A stretch of 64,000 bases of DNA, from positions 253,967-317,966 of the forward strand of contig JAKFWK010000005.1 in NCBI GenBank assembly GCA_021732045.1, given 5' to 3'. The notes beneath the pieces were generated by a model that was given only the letters and a program-made list of their open reading frames with translations, ran no database searches and was not told where the DNA came from. The position numbers were made by a program, and so were the translations under genes. Shown here in pieces: positions 63,782 to 64,000 of the stretch (position 1 is its first letter; every line of letters begins with the position of its first letter). This DNA is from Sulfurimonas sp. GTDB lineage: Bacteria; Campylobacterota; Campylobacteria; Campylobacterales; Sulfurimonadaceae.

Positions 63782-63859
63782 TATGAATGCAATAAAATCA
63801 AAAGCTAGACTTATTTTTTTTGAATATTAAAGAATTCGCCAATATGCTTTGTTGGAATC

Positions 63860-64000
63860 TTAACGCTTACAACTTTTGATATGGGTAAAGTAAAGCGTTA
63901 ACCCTGTAAATGCTAAACCACCTACCAAGTTACCAAGAGCAACGGGAACTTCATTCCATAGTAGATAATCACTGATCGTAAAATTACCGCCCATGATCAA
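63860..64000 (-). CDS. Formate/nitrite-type transporter, C-terminus only
   Basis: 47 codons to the stop at 63862-63860; the rest lies right of the window. The visible end (SDYLLWNEVPVALGNLVGGL) carries the GNLVGG motif of the FNT family (FocA, NirC, FdhC) followed by a final membrane helix and a short basic tail. The substrate cannot be told from the end alone. Confidence 0.75.
   Translation of the reverse strand: MIMGGNFTISDYLLWNEVPVALGNLVGGLAFTGLTLYFTHIKSCKR

Noticed and set aside
1..64000. CRISPR arrays, prophage, insertion sequences or rRNA
   Set aside because: No spaced direct repeats, transposase or integrase genes, phage structural genes or rRNA segments were seen on either strand.

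Overview
The window (AT-rich, tightly packed, both strands used) looks like chromosome from a chemolithotrophic epsilonproteobacterium (Campylobacterota), most likely Sulfurimonas or a close relative. The evidence is: gene blocks that match, from memory, the Campylobacter jejuni order (metG / small Cys protein / fbp / mobB; yggT-gltX; flgA-ubiX-coaD-tmk; hisS, speA, cysE, aspB; leuB, a CiaD-like gene, purU; tatD-recN-nadK); a sulfite dehydrogenase pair; a cytoplasmic SdhE-type succinate dehydrogenase; and a GluRS2-like glutamyl-tRNA synthetase. This is inference from protein sequence and gene order; no database search was run.

Layout. 1-308: edge of a type II toxin-antitoxin locus. 481-4073 (-): sdhA-sdhB-sdhE. 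4331-8416 (+): CoA-binding protein, ilvA, ilvB, ilvH. 8507-13831 (+): lpxD and a TamA/TamB-like outer-membrane assembly pair, convergent with a TonB-like protein. 14788-16883 (+): hemL, atpZ-like, a membrane protein. 16880-19446 (-): rpoD and a PAS/degenerate-kinase-like protein. 19611-21765 (+): truncated haemoglobin, then flgF-like and flgG behind a clear sigma-54 site. 21902-25554 (+): leuD, leuB, TPR-like, CiaD-like, purU, trmL and an unlisted 49-residue membrane microprotein. 25557-27338: ybeY (-), queC and a DUF45 zinc hydrolase (+). 27350-31812 (-): Mur-like protein, metG, Cys-rich protein, fbp, mobB. 31909-33985: lipoprotein (+), yggT and gltX (-). 34148-36660: sorB-sorA (-) with a divergent LysR regulator (+) and TATCG repeats between them. 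36753-37579: tRNA-Glu, a 69-residue protein, tRNA-Leu. 37696-39312 (-): motA-motB. 39489-41933 (+): flgA, ubiX, coaD, tmk. 42012-43731: an accessory patch with an HPP membrane protein and a protoglobin-PsiE fusion. 43826-50567 (+): hisS, FMN glutamate-synthase-like protein, speA, cysE, aspB. 50620-62389 (-): DUF475 protein, then a very long, mostly overlapping series for cell envelope and core functions (nadK, recN, tatD, mltD-like, rlpA, hisB, kdsC, lptC, lptA, engB, short GNAT, mreD-like, mrdA). 62423-64000 (-): GGDEF/EAL protein and the end of a formate/nitrite-type transporter.

How it fits together. Energy genes (succinate dehydrogenase, sulfite dehydrogenase) sit among housekeeping genes for branched-chain amino acids, histidine, cysteine, haem, queuosine, CoA and polyamines. 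Flagellar genes appear in three places (flgFG, motAB, flgA). The envelope operon joins LPS transport (lptAC, kdsC) with wall synthesis and remodelling (mrdA, mreD, mltD, rlpA). The most notable items are the haem-sensor/PsiE membrane fusion with its HPP neighbour, the CiaD-like gene in a probable non-pathogen, the MurF-like protein lacking an ATP loop, the DUF45 gene whose family homology starts before any usual start codon, the sorAB/LysR intergenic repeats, and the GGDEF/EAL protein that seems to have lost its sensor part.
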